Made by a program: the position numbers and the translations under genes. A stretch of 64,000 bases of DNA from Oasisia sp. SBJ-2009 (lineage: Eukaryota; Annelida; Polychaeta; Sabellida; Siboglinidae). Within the stretch, counting starts at the first letter, position 1. Each line of letters opens with the position of its first letter. Of the stretch, positions 1 to 9,582 are shown one piece after another. The DNA lies in NCBI GenBank assembly GCA_964017155.1, contig OZ024861.1, positions 23,823,713 to 23,887,712 of the forward strand, read 5' to 3'. Under the pieces are notes generated by a model. It made no database searches and had not been told where the DNA came from. It was given only the letters and a program-made list of their open reading frames with translations.

Positions 1-338
1 TGTAATAATCGTTTATTGTTAGTGACTAAGTAAATTGATTCGAAACAAACGAACTAAACCACCGATTAGTTTATTGTAGCATGCAAGAGATGGCACGATC
101 GTAAATATTACTTATGAAAACTGCGACAGGTGGCTCAATGATGGGAATGGTGCAATCGGCTAGGCTAGAGCTGTCGATCGCAAATCAGGATAGGCAAAAC
201 AGTTTGCTATTTGGTGAAAATAAATAAAAACTTCACCAAACTGGCAAAATGTTATTTTAGTTGTTATTAGTGATGTTATCAGCAGTTCATGACTATATTA
301 TTTCCTGCCCGCCTCCATTGAAATTGCCCAAATGATCG
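1..338. repeat. Left flank: partial copy of dispersed repeat unit
   Basis: No coding potential is seen. From about 190 to 338 the sequence matches, with divergence, the stretch at about 26100-26260 (a TTTGCTATTTGG block, then a block ending near CAAATGATCG). From about 245 it also matches the 812-bp tandem unit at 6535-6617 and 7347-7430. It is therefore the left half of a repeat-unit copy into which the gypsy element inserted immediately after base 338. Bases 1-190 are not recognised. Confidence 0.6.
334..338. other. Target-site duplication, left copy (GATCG)
   Basis: GATCG lies directly before the LTR that starts at 339, and the same five bases lie directly after the LTR that ends at 5257 (5258-5262). 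A 5-bp duplication is usual for Ty3/gypsy integrase. The uninterrupted site is present in the tandem unit near 7425-7435. Confidence 0.85.
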
Positions 339-597
339 TGTAACGGTATTGCTTGAATATATCAACACAAACAACTTCAGAATGTTTAATACTACCGAGC
401 TTTCTATATATACGTGTCTACTGTTTCTTACCCTAGCCTAGACTGGTTCACTACTGGCAGCGCCCACTACTCTATATGCTAATTAACGTCCTGCGCGTGG
501 GTACCGCCCCTAAAGTCCAGAGGTTGCTGTTAGGCAGCGTGTCCAAATATACCCTCCCTGCTGGGATCTGCTGGGATCAGCTGGGTATCTCGTGACA
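339..597 (-). repeat. 3' LTR of the gypsy element
   Basis: This 259-bp terminal repeat matches 4986-5257 along its length. The differences are short deletions near 353 and 381, an extra GGGATCTGCT-type duplication near 561-580 and point changes. It is bounded by the 5-bp duplication on the outside and a purine tract on the inside. Confidence 0.88.
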
Positions 598-606
598 TCC
601 CTTTTT
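598..606 (-). promoter_or_regulatory. Polypurine tract of the gypsy element
   Basis: On the element strand AAAAAGGGA directly precedes the 3' LTR (TGTCACG). This is the position and composition expected for the primer of plus-strand DNA synthesis. Confidence 0.7.
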
Positions 607-868
607 GTTATTTTTATTTTCTGTTAGGATTCACGTCTCACATCTCTTCAATGAGCAATCGTGGTGGCTTAATGTCAACACGATTACGCAATGTCATGCG
701 TCTTGCTCTGGGCTCGTCTCGCCTTGGCGTATCGCGCCGTGTCAATGGCTCGGCTCGCCTCTCGTCTCGCCTCGGTGTCCCCCGCGGCGTGTTCAGGCGA
801 GGACACAGCGACATCAGAATGTCAACAACATCTGGTTGTCGTTGACCGGTCTGCTGGGAGATTGGCGC

Positions 869-1749
869 TCAGGTCACCAAATCGCCTCCAACTGGCATTT
901 GATCATCAGCAATGGGCACCATTTCGTTGGTTAACCTCAGTTGTCGTCTGTTACGCCGATAGGTGTGACCTGCAACCTCCACAATATAGGACCGTTGTCC
1001 TAACACACGTCTACACACACCCAGACTCCAAGTGTTGCGTCCAGGCAACTTCATCCGCACTGCCTGTCCAACACTTAACTCTTTCAGCGGCATTGAGTGT
1101 GTGTCGTAACGTCGTCGATATTTCCACTTTCTTTTTTGATTGCGTCGCTGACATTTCTCCCTTGTACTTCTGGTGCAAGGAGACTGTTTCGAGTCGGCAA
1201 CAGCGTCCTAGTGCGGCGTGACATCAGACGTTGCGCTGGCGAACTTTCCAAGCCTTCTGTTGGCGTGTTACGCCATTCCAGAATAGCTTTCAGTGGGTCA
1301 CTTCCACCCAGTTTGGCCTTCTTCAGCAACGATTTTGCTGTTTTCACGGCGTTCTCTGCTTTCCCGTTGCTTTGCGCGTAATGCGGGCTTGATGTCACAT
1401 GTTCAAAACCCCATTCACGAGCAAACTTTGCAAATTCCTGTGACGCAAACTGTGATCCATTGTCGCTGACAATTTTCACTGGAATCCCGTATCGCGCGAA
1501 GTGCGGTCGCAGCGCGTTGACAACAGCCTGTGTCGTTGTTTTCTTCAGCTCATTGATTTTGAAGAAGTTGCTGTAGTAATCAACCAGTATGATGTACTGG
1601 TGTCCATCAAGCTCAAACAAATCTGTTCCAACCTTGGCCCATGGCAGGTGGGGGAACTCAGGTGTTTGCAGCTTCTCACGACACTGTTCCGGAATGTGTG
1701 CATTGCAAACGTCGCACTTGCTGACATGGTCCTTCACTTCAGCGTTCAT
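869..1749 (-). pseudogene. Integrase catalytic core and C-terminal domain (gypsy)
   Basis: The open segment 1749-1084 carries the end of the zinc-binding domain (CDVCNAH). The DDE core follows: GTDLFELDG supplies the first Asp, IVSDNGSQF the second, and the AQSNGKAEN region the Glu. The stretch 1093-869, in another frame, carries a C-terminal tail (MPLKELSVGQAVRMK..., then NTWSLGVC, RRNRRQLR) like the chromatin/DNA-binding tail of gypsy integrases. A frame change near 1090 separates the two. The enzyme would insert the cDNA into the genome. Its N-terminal part is at 2203-1739 in a different frame. Confidence 0.82.
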
Positions 1750-2203
1750 ACCGGGCCAATAGATGACCTCGCCAATAGATGACCTCGCGCGCCCTGCGCA
1801 GGCATCCCTCTACACCAATATGTCCCTGGTGTAATTGCTTGATCATTCCCGCTCGCATCATACAGGGGATTACTAGCCTGTCGCCCTTGAAGATCAGTCC
1901 ATCTTCAGCTAACAGTTCGTCCTTGAACTGCACGTACGGCTTTAGTACTACATTTCTAGTACTCACGGCTGGCCACCCTGTCTTGATGGCCTTCTCGAGC
2001 TCCTGCAGCACTGCGTCATTCCTAGTGGCATGTTGCAGCTCGATCAGCTTCTGTTCAGGCAACATCATGTTGTCGCTGAACATCCTCTCTTCCGAGTCGT
2101 CCACTTTATTGACAGCACTGTCAATATCTCGTTTCGTTTCTGTGTTGTACGCTCGGCTCAACGTATCGGCCACATACATCTCCAATCCTTTCTTGTACCT
2201 CAC
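1739..2203 (-). pseudogene. RNase H tail and integrase zinc-binding N-terminus (gypsy)
   Basis: The segment begins in the region joining RNase H to integrase (YVADTLSRA, the usual DALSR-type motif). It reaches the integrase His/Cys domain with HQGHIGVEGC and an IYWRG-like block. The reading frame is lost at a perfect 16-bp tandem duplication, 1755-1770 and 1771-1786. Because 16 is not a multiple of three, this shifts the frame just before the CDVC part of the zinc site. A second frame change near 2200 separates it from RNase H. Confidence 0.8.
1755..1786. repeat. 16-bp tandem duplication disrupting integrase
   Basis: GCCAATAGATGACCTC occurs twice head to tail (1755-1770 and 1771-1786) with no mismatch. 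It is the direct cause of the frame change between the two halves of the integrase zinc-binding domain. Confidence 0.93.
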
Positions 2204-3464
2204 TTCAAGTGGGTACGGTACTTCTGCAGTCGCAGTCTCATGCGCTGCAAACGTTTCGGTGCCATATGTATTTCTTTCTTGAAAATACTTTCAAGCGGCT
2301 TGTGGTTGGTTTCTACGTGGACTACATTCCTTCCATAGATGTAGTCGTTAAATCTCTCACACGCGAACACTATCGCCAACTCCTTCTCGATCTGAGCGTA
2401 GTTCTGTTCGGTGTCTGTCATGGCTCTGCTTGTGTAGCTTATCGGCTGGCCATCTTGCATGAGCGCAGCTCCCAGGCCCGTCTGTGACGCGTCTGCCTGA
2501 ATTGTTACGCTTTTAGCCATGTCGTAGTAACGCAGCACTGGGGCGTTACTGAGCTTCACGTGTATCGCACGCACAGCTTTTGTGTGCGACTCATTCCATG
2601 TGAACTCGCTGTCCTTGCGAGTCAATTCTCGCAACGGAGCTGTGAGGTCGGTCAATCCCTTCACAAACTTGCCTAGGTACTGTACTGTACCTATGAGGCG
2701 ACGCACTCCTTCGACGTCGGTGGGCATCGACATGTCGAGTACAGCTTCGACTTTCCTCGGGTCAAGTTTCATGCCTTCGTCTGTCAACAGACAGCCCATG
2801 AAACTGACTTCCTGTAGCTTGTAGGGTACTTTTTCCGCGTTGAGAACGAGGTTTCTCTCACGGCATCTGTTGAGGAACGCTTGAAGATTTGCATCGTGTT
2901 CGGCGTCATCTTTTCCTGTGATGAGGAAATCGTCTGCGATTACCTCGATGCCATCCAACTCTTCGAATGTCTCGTGCATCTTTCTCTGCCAGACTTCCGG
3001 TGCGCTGGAAATGTCAAACGGCATACGCTTCCATCTGTAGCGTCCGAATAGCGTGTAATAAACGTTGTGAGTCGACTTGATTCTTCGTCCAATTCTACCT
3101 GCGAAAACCCATTTTTGGCGTCTACGACAGTGAATACACGCGCACCACTGAGTCGTGTGGCAATTTCTTCTATCGTTGGCATTTGATAATGCTCTCGTTT
3201 GATTGCTCGATTTAGATCCCGTGGATCCATGCAGATGCGCAGTTTGCCTGGCTTTGACACAAGCAGCAAGCTGGAAACCCATTCTGTCGGTTCACTGACA
3301 GGCGCGATGATGTCATCGTTGACCATCTCACGCAGCTCATGTTTCAGGTTGTCTCTTAGTGCCACTGGCACTCGTCGAGGGGCGTGTAAAACTGGATTGA
3401 CGTCTCTGTCAATCTTGATGTGGTACTGGCCTGGTAATTTTCCTAGTCCGTGGAAAACATCTGC
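2200..3464 (-). pseudogene. Reverse transcriptase and RNase H (gypsy)
   Basis: From 3464 the frame continues from protease through VFHGLGKLPG and RRVPVALR. RT follows, with SKPGKLRICMDPRDLN, FTVVDAKNGFSQ (first catalytic Asp) and, after a frame change near 3060, FGRYRWKRMPF and VIADDFLITG (the ADD catalytic pair). RNase H follows with IQADASQTGLGAAL, QNYAQIEKELAIVFA (catalytic Glu) and TNHKPL. Copying of the element RNA and removal of the template strand are the expected roles. The ADD in place of the commoner YVDD/YLDD is notable but occurs in relatives. The open stretch ends near 2200, where the integrase frame takes over. Confidence 0.85.
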
Positions 3465-3920
3465 TTATTTGTGCTGCATGTCGGTTGCTTCAAAGCACGG
3501 CGTCTTTGTTGCCTGCTTTGCCTCAAGTTTGTATATACTCGAGGGCTTCGGCGAGTCTTCAAACGGCCGAATGGAGTCCTCATCCATCCACTTGATCGCA
3601 CCGATGCCAAGACATGCCCGGCGGCTCAGCAGTGGCTGATACTGTTTACCGCTCATCACTTTGAAGTGCAGATTGTGTTTACGACCATTTCTGTGTACTT
3701 GAAGTGTTGTGATCGCCATCACTTTAACTTTCTTCCCACCATACACAGTCAGTGTGTCTGAAACTCGTGTGAGTTTCTTCAAGTTAGTGTCTCCAGTAGC
3801 TAACTTGTAATCACTTAGTGGCAAGATGTTACACTGTGATCCAGTATCGCACTCAAACTTCACTCTGTGCGACCCGATGCCAAGCGTGATGTAGCCTGGC
3901 TCTGTCTGCCGTCTGTTCAC
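3465..3920 (-). pseudogene. Retropepsin-type aspartic protease (gypsy)
   Basis: About 150 residues are open. The catalytic triplet is seen in FECDTGSQCNILP (DTGS). A hydrophobic second half follows (MAITTLQVHRNGRK and LLSRRACLGIGAI, the flap and ILG-like region). The protease would cut the Gag-Pol polyprotein. A single TAA at 3465-3467 separates it from RT in the same frame, so one nonsense change, not a frameshift, breaks the junction. Gag lies immediately upstream in another frame. Confidence 0.8.
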
Positions 3921-3925
3921 ACAGT

Positions 3926-4849
3926 TTACCGTGTGCTGAGTAGCTGAGTCATCTTCAGCCTACTCACACCGTATTGTTCAGTCTCGACTGTTCTGACGTC
4001 TCTTCTGACTTTCAGTTTTCGACACTTGGCGGCGAAATGGTTTAGTCCCTGACAGACTCTGCATTTCCTTCCCCAAGCTGGACATTTGCCTCTATCGTCT
4101 TCCCACAAAATGAACAGTTCACAACTATATCTATTGTCGCACGTGTCGTTTCTCTAGGTCTTATTCTTTCTGCCTCGTTACCATGCTTTCCCCACTGTTT
4201 CGTTCTGGTGCCTTTCTTCATCGCGTGCACGTCCGTGTCACCGATGGAATTCCATGCCTTCGCTTGTTCAGCCTTGATTTCTGAACTTCGGATGATATCC
4301 AATGCTTTTTCCAACGTTAGCTCGCGTTGCTCGAGTAATCTGTCCCTTACTCTCTCATCCCTAACACTGGACACGAGATGATCACGGTATATCTCATCCG
4401 TCGTGATATCTCCAAACGCACAATTCGTTCTGATTCTGCGCAGGTCATTGCACCATGACATCACATCTTCATCTTCCGGGCCGTTGTTTCCACGAGTGAA
4501 ATGTGTGTCGTTCGTAGGGAACATTGATCCTGGGGTTACAGTAATTCTCGTACATTTTGAGAACTGGTGCGACTTTGTACTTATATTCGTCGTCCATCCA
4601 CGGGTGATTCTGCCAGATGTCCTTCGCATCTTGGCCAATAACTGACAGCAACGTACTCACTCGTTTCCGCTCTGTCGTATCGATCAAGTCCGTGGCGACT
4701 TCGAATTCAGTCCATGCGCTTTTCCATCGCCGCCATGAAGTCGCAGCACTCACTGCATCAATTTCCAACGGTGACGGCGGTGGTATTCCGGTGAAACTGT
4801 GCGTATTCACATTACGATTAAGCTGAGGGGACAGTGGAGGCGTAGCCAT
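3926..4849 (-). pseudogene. Gag capsid/nucleocapsid remnant (gypsy)
   Basis: The start at 4849 (MATPPLSPQLN) lies about 135 bp inside the 5' LTR. The capsid part includes WRRWKSAWTEFEVATDL and, in a second frame from about 4510, the stretch around EDVMSWCNDLRRI. The nucleocapsid carries two zinc knuckles spread over a frame break. CSFCGK opens the first, ending at CPAWGRKC; the second is CRVCQGLNHFAAKC. This spacing resembles Mag-lineage gypsy elements. At least two frame breaks (near 4500 and 4110) make it non-functional. Confidence 0.78.
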
Positions 4850-4967
4850 CTTCGTCCCTCACTTAAGGGAGTCTAGGTGGTCTGTTATCAGGCGCACTGT
4901 TGACACAATCCTGCTGAGCGTGTATTCAGCGATCCAGATTGCGTAATCCATTCAACACGGAGCTGTA

Positions 4968-4985
4968 GTTCACTTTTTGACACCA
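4968..4985 (-). promoter_or_regulatory. Primer-binding site of the gypsy element
   Basis: On the element strand TGGTGTCAAAAAGTGAAC begins directly at the inner edge of the 5' LTR. TGG complements the CCA end of a tRNA. I cannot say which tRNA is the primer. Confidence 0.7.
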
Positions 4986-5257
4986 TGTAACGGTATTGCT
5001 TGTTTTAATACTCTTATAATATATCAACACAAACAACTCGTCATGTTCAGAATGTTTAATACTACCGAGCTTTCTATATATACGTGTCTACTGTTTCTTA
5101 CCCTAGCCTAGACTGGTTCACTACTGGCAGCGCCCACTACTCTATATGCTAATTAACGTCCTGCACGTGGGTACCGCCCCTAAAGTCCAGAGGTTGCTGT
5201 TAGGCAGCGTGTCCAAATATACCCTCCCTGCTGGGATAAGCTGGGTATCTCGTGACA
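4986..5257 (-). repeat. 5' LTR of the gypsy element
   Basis: This 272-bp repeat is the partner of 339-597. A CTATATATA box lies near 5080 within the shared sequence and could serve as the core promoter of either LTR; this is inference. Confidence 0.88.
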
Positions 5258-5680
5258 GATCGGACATCAAACCGACCCAAATAACTAGTCAGCGCGATGT
5301 GCCCTGCACAGTAAACAACAGGTCAAGTATTGTGCTGCCTGGACAATGGAGACTTGTTTGACCTATTGTTGACACCAGTTATAAGTTTGATACGAGTACT
5401 ACGCCGTACCCTATTATCGCTCAGTACAGATGAGTGTTAATCGATGTGCTACCTGGTAAATATTCAACCCAATGCCAACATAAGTTTGATCTAATTCATG
5501 TATATTTGACAAGTCTTATCAGCAAAACATATCATAGATAGAAAGATGCATGTCAAGAAGTTATTAATTTTAGTAATTATAGCCTGCATCGCCCAGGCTA
5601 GGGTTACAGTCAATCTACAGTATAGGCTAAATAAAAAATTGGGAGAATTATTACATTCAATTAATCAGTTACTTAGGTTT
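5258..5680. repeat. Right half of the repeat-unit copy split by the gypsy element
   Basis: It begins with the second GATCG and continues the unit sequence (GGACATCAAAC, then GACCCAAA and TTGTGCTGCCTGGACAATGG) as in 7430-7490. From about 5365 to 5680 the sequence is unique to this copy and shows no gene. Confidence 0.65.
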
Positions 5681-6035
5681 AGTACATAAAATAGGCTACT
5701 TGACAGGTTAGTGGTAGCGACTGTCATGGTAGTAGGTTTAACACATAAAATAGCCTACCTGACAGGTTAGTGGTAGCGACTGTCATGGTAGTAGGTTTAA
5801 CACATAAAATGGCCTACCTGACAGGTTAGTGGTAGCGACTGTCATGGTAGTAGGTTTAACACATAAAATAGCCTACCTGACAGGGTAGTGGTAGCGACTG
5901 TCATGGTAGTAGGTTTAACACATAAAATAGCCTACTTGACAGGGTAGTGGTAGCGACTGTCATGGTAGTAGGTTTAACACATAAAATAGCCTACCTGACA
6001 GGGTAGTGGTAGCGACTGTCATGGTAGTAGCTTTA
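5681..6035. repeat. 59-bp module array, six copies
   Basis: Six head-to-tail modules each contain ACATAAAATAGCCTAC, GGTAGCGACTGTC and ATGGTAGTAGG, with a period of 59 bp. On the minus strand every module contains a sequence that could act as a splice donor (CAG or CAA, then GTAGGC). The following TATTTTATGTGTTAA matches the start of the introns behind the larger exons nearby. More copies lie at 6670-6840, 7485-7640 and 10090-10310. Confidence 0.85.
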
Positions 6036-6173
6036 TCACATAAAATAACCTACTTCTACTAATAGTAATAGGAGGGTTTTTTAATGAAGTAACATGTAAA
6101 GCATTGTGAACATGGATATATGCGTTATATAAAATAATTATTAATATTATTATTAACACATAAAAAAGCTTAC

Positions 6174-6230
6174 CATCAGCGGCGGCGAGGGCGACGACTC
6201 CCACAGTAGGTGCTGCCGTGGTATCAGCTT
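6174..6230 (-). CDS. Candidate phase 1-1 exon (57 nt), copy 1
   Basis: The exon runs from 6230 to 6174. The acceptor is TGTTACCCAG with upstream GGTCTATGCGTCC; the donor is GATG followed by GTAAGC. In phase 1 it reads 18 full codons, ADTTAAPTVG then VVALAAAD, with a split codon at each end (..AA at the start, G.. at the end). There is no stop. It is Ala/Thr/Val-rich and ends in Asp. It would follow the copy at 7042-6986 in a secreted protein. The sequence shows no known domain. It could be a cassette exon, since its removal keeps the frame. Any downstream exons lie outside the window or are lost. Confidence 0.5.
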
Positions 6231-6669
6231 CTGGGTAACAGGACGCATAGACCACATTCAATAAATCTTGATAACATTTAAAAAGGATGCTGACTACTTA
6301 TGCACCAATATCCTCGAAGATTGAGCTCAGCAATGCGACAAGACCAAGGGATTAAGCAATCTCGTTATCATACAACAATGCATGAGTCGTCGACAGATGG
6401 ATGAAGGTCCCAGTAATCTGAGGATAGATGTTTTCAGACGCCAGCGGAATGAAATATTTCTTTCTAATTTAACACTGGCAAGAAGCAAATTCCACCGAGT
6501 TGGTGCGGCAACTAGTGATCTAACAAGATTATTATTTTTGTTGTTATTTGTGACGTTATCAGCAATACATGACTACATTATTTCCTGCCTGCCTCCATTG
6601 AAAATACCCAAATGATCTGACATCAAACTGACCCAAACAGGTCAAGTATTGTGCTGCCTGGACAATGGA

Positions 6670-6840
6670 GACACATAAAATAGCCTACTTGACAGGTTAG
6701 TGGTAGCGACTGTCATGGTAGTAGGTTTAACACATAAAATAGCCTACTTGACAGGGTAGTGGTAGCGACTGTCATGGTAGTAGGTTTAACACATAAAATA
6801 GCCTACCTGACAGGGTAGTGGTAGCGACTGTCATGGTAGT
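6670..6840. repeat. 59-bp module array, three copies
   Basis: Same module family as 5681-6035. The array sits between the two 812-bp units and opens the second one. Confidence 0.85.
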
Positions 6841-6985
6841 AGCTTTATCACATAAAATAACCTACTTCTACTAATAGTAATAGGAGGGTTTTTTAATGAA
6901 GTAACATGTAAAGCATTGTGAACATGGATATATGCGTTATATAAAATAATTATTAATATTATTATTAACACATAAAAAAGCTTAC

Positions 6986-7042
6986 CATCAGCGGTGGCGA
7001 GGGCGACGGCTCCCACAGTAGGTGCTGCCGTGGTATCAGCTT
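6986..7042 (-). CDS. Candidate phase 1-1 exon (57 nt), copy 2
   Basis: This is the 812-bp-shifted copy of 6230-6174, with identical splice sites (CCCAG acceptor, GATG/GTAAGC donor) and identical length. It differs at two bases, and both change the protein: Val to Ala and Ala to Thr in the second half (AVALATAD). The flanking intron is unchanged for more than 100 bp on each side. The phase is 1 at both ends. It would lie between the exons at 7824-7750 and 6230-6174. Confidence 0.5.
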
Positions 7043-7484
7043 CTGGGTAACAGGACGCATAGACCACATTCAATAAATCTTGATAACATTTAAAAAGGAT
7101 GCTGACTACTTATGCACCAATATCCTCGAAGATTGAGCTCAGCAATGCGACAAGACCAAGGGATTAAGCAATCTCGTTATCATACAACAATGCATGAGTC
7201 GTCGACAGATGGATGAAGGTCCCAGTAATCTGAGGATAGATGTTTTCAGACGCCAGCGGAATGAAATATTTCTTTCTAATTTAACACTGGCAAGAAGCAA
7301 ATTCCACCGAGTTGGTGCGGCAACTAGTGATCTAACAAGATTATTATTTTTGTTGTTATTTGTGACATTATCAGCAATACATGACTACATTATTTCCTGC
7401 CTGCCTCCATTGAAAATACCCAAATGATCGGACATCAAACTGACCCAAACAGGTCAAGTATTGTGCTGCCTGGACAATGGAGAC

Positions 7485-7640
7485 ACATAAAATAGCCTAC
7501 TTGACAGGTTAGTGGTAGCGACTGTCATGGTAGTAGGTTTAACACATAAAATAGCCTACTTGACAGGTTAGTGGTAGCGACTGTCATGGTAGTAGGTTTA
7601 ACACATAAAATAGCCTACTTGACAGGGTAGTGGAAGTAGG
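7485..7640. repeat. 59-bp modules, two full copies plus a truncated one
   Basis: Two complete modules are followed by one that departs after GGGTAGTGGAAGTAGGT at about 7640. The same truncated module borders the RTE-like insertion at 10318. Confidence 0.8.
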
Positions 7641-7749
7641 TGGGTTTTTAATGAAGTAACATGTAAAGCACTGTGAACACTATGGGTATATGCATTATAT
7701 AAAATAATAATAATAATTATTATTATTATTAACACATAAAATAGCTTAC

Positions 7750-7824
7750 CGTCATCTAAAACCCCATCATCATCACCACCATCACCATCATCACCAGCAA
7801 GTGAGTCTCCGGAAGCAGAACCTG
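7750..7824 (-). CDS. Candidate phase 1-1 exon (75 nt), Gly/Asp-rich
   Basis: The exon runs from 7824 to 7750. The acceptor is TGTTACCCAG, the same as in the other unit exons. The donor GACG/GTAAGC is followed by the shared TATTTTATGTGTTAA intron start. It reads GSASGDSLAGDDGDGG then DDDGVLDD, open throughout, with phase 1 at both ends. The content is strongly acidic, and part of the Asp run comes from a (GAT/GGT) triplet stretch. It occupies the same place in its repeat unit as the 57-nt exons but shares no evident sequence with them. Inferred to be an alternative or additional module of the same secreted protein. Confidence 0.5.
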
Positions 7825-7889
7825 CTGGGTAACAGGACGCATAGACCACATTCAATAAATTTTGATAACATTTGCCATTCATGTTTATA

Positions 7890-8890
7890 ATAAAAAGGAT
7901 GATGACTACTTATGCACTAATATCCTCGAAGATCGAGCTCAGCAATGCGACAGGACCGAGGGATTAAGCAATCTCGTAACAATGCACGAGTCGTGGTGCT
8001 AGGAATCTAAGGATAGATGTTTTCAGACGCCAGCGGAATGAAATATTTCCTTCTAATTTAACACTGACAAGAAGCGAATTCCACAAAGTTGGTGCGGCAA
8101 CTAGTGATCTAACAAGATTGCCACCTAGAGGATTAACTTCATGTCTTCAAGTCCTATCTTCCTTAACTGAGAAACAAAATTCTATCAATATTTTCATAAC
8201 CACTCAATATTTTTAACACTTCTATATATCCTCTCAACTTCCTTGTCTCTAGTGTTGTTAAATCGCATGCATTTCATAACTATTATCCCTAGGCTCAGTA
8301 TTGGCATAATTTTGGTTGTCTCCTTTGTACTGTATCTAGCATATCTATGTCCCTTCCTTGCTTGGAGTTGTTGCTCCACATAACAATGGATGAAACTTCA
8401 TCACATGACAATGTGAATGATTGTGATCGTGATATACCCCCAGGGGGTAGATAAATTTTTGTATCACTATCGTGATATATATATGTACCTGGTCTAGATG
8501 TTGATGTTTTAAATGATGAGGTATCCTGTTCAAAATAGGGGGCTTTGGAGGACTGCCAAGAAATCTGCAATTTACTCTTACCAGTGTTGTCAGAGTTGTT
8601 TCATGTCTTTATTATAAGTAATGCCAGACTCAATGGCAGAATATGAATGGCTTTCAGGCAATTATTTTCAGCCTGCTGTGTTTTACAGCATGTTTGTGAC
8701 GCATCAATAAAACTCTGAACTCGATTGTCTAAACATTCGTTCATCTGGCATTGTAACTAATAATAATTATGCATTTATCAAAACTTTCAGTCGCATGGCA
8801 GGTTGATTAAGGATACATTTCCTTATTCAAGATACTGCATATCTTGTATCACTAACATGTTTTCATCTTCGAATCCCACATGAGACGTAT
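7890..8890. repeat. Dispersed repeat body, copy A (about 1 kb)
   Basis: It matches 24866-25864 along its full length with a few per cent difference and small indels, for example a stretch missing near 8265. It contains no convincing gene. Short open stretches such as the RRQRNE segment near 8025 also occur in the 812-bp units and look incidental. It appears to be the body of the same repeat unit that carries the exons, or an old transposon that became part of it. Confidence 0.75.
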
Positions 8891-9039
8891 TTAGTTAGAC
8901 ACAGACTCCACAGTGTGACACCCAGTCCCTTGTTACTCTCAAGGATGTCACAGTTGCATGAGAATTGCGCTGGATAACATGGATAAATGGTAACATTTGC
9001 TCCCATATAAAATACCCGTTTCATCTGTACTTGTGCTAG

Positions 9040-9366
9040 TTGTAGCAGCTATGCTGTGGGATCAGAGTGAGAAGGAAGGAAATCCTTTTCTACTGTGATA
9101 ATGACGCTACTGTTCACATTAAACAAGGGCAGGTCACAAACACAGCCTATTATGACACGTATGTGATGTTTAACATGGTATGCTGCATAGGTAATTTCAT
9201 AATCACAGCAAAACATATCCCTGGTATTTATGATGGCATCAATGATGCATTATCTCAAGTCCAGCTCAGCCGACTCAGATGTCTAGCACCAGGACACTCA
9301 GACCAAGCCCATATGTGTGGCGGCCTAGGAAAACCAGGTGTTTTTGGATCACTTGATCCACTATGA
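9040..9366 (+). pseudogene. DIRS-like retrotransposon RNase H fragment
   Basis: VVAAMLW near 9041-9060 is followed, after a frame change, by ILFYCDNDATVHI, ITAKHIPG, then INDALSQVQLSRLRCLAPG. The order FYCDNxAxVxI, then HIPGxxxxxxDALSRxQ, then RxLAP is characteristic of RT/RNase H from DIRS-like tyrosine-recombinase retrotransposons. I recognise it from the family pattern. Only about 100 residues remain; RT proper and the recombinase are absent. It is present in this copy of the repeat and not in the corresponding place at 25865-26790. Confidence 0.65.
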
Positions 9367-9582
9367 CGTTTCACTACAATGTTTTTGCTAACATACTTAT
9401 TTATAAGTTCACCAAGTAGTTTCCTAATTATTCAAGTGTAAGTTGCATTTTTTTTATGTTTTTGTAACTGCAAATTTCGTTCAAATTCGTAATTTTTAAA
9501 AATTAAACTTGCAGTATTTTGGAAACGCTTACAACCAAGGACAGAAGTTTTCATGCCCATATGTGGCATAACGTTCCCTAGC
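9367..9582. other. No feature seen
   Basis: AT-rich sequence between the DIRS-like fragment and the next dispersed repeat. No gene, repeat array or hairpin was recognised. Confidence 0.5.

Larger units (their letters stand above)
339..5257 (-). mobile_element. Ty3/gypsy LTR retrotransposon, Mag-like, degenerate
   Basis: This is a complete-length element on the minus strand. Its 5' LTR is at 4986-5257 and its 3' LTR at 339-597; both run TG...CA on the element strand (TGTCACGAG to CCGTTACA). In order it has gag, protease, reverse transcriptase, RNase H and integrase, which is the Ty3/gypsy order. The double zinc knuckle with an intervening CPAWG and the RT segment around VVDAKNG resemble the Mag/SURL lineage; that assignment is from recognition, not alignment. 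It has several frame breaks, so it is not autonomous as it stands. The two LTRs differ by several indels (259 versus 272 bp), so the insertion is not recent. Confidence 0.85.
5880..7503. repeat. 812-bp tandem duplication carrying two exon copies
   Basis: The sequence repeats at a distance of exactly 812 bp. For example 6019-6261 repeats at 6831-7073 and 6382-6615 at 7194-7427. Over about 740 compared bases I count four substitutions, two of them inside the 57-nt exon. Each unit holds 59-bp modules, a (TTA)-rich stretch, an exon, and the GATGACTACTTATGC-type repeat body. A third, diverged unit follows at about 7504-8160. Confidence 0.88.

Noticed and set aside
691..1221. 176-codon plus-strand ORF opposite the gypsy integrase
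   Set aside because: Shadow of the minus-strand pol region, with no motif of its own.
6382..7427. 77-codon plus-strand ORFs repeated at 6382 and 7194
   Set aside because: They repeat only because of the 812-bp duplication. The related sequence at 8025 and 24980 has indels that break the frame, and no family is recognised.
8573..8600. ACACTG/GTAAGAG on the minus strand, also in the copy near 25560, resembling the unit exon donors
   Set aside because: In phase 1 a TGA lies about 20 bases upstream and there is no AG in between, so no open exon is possible.
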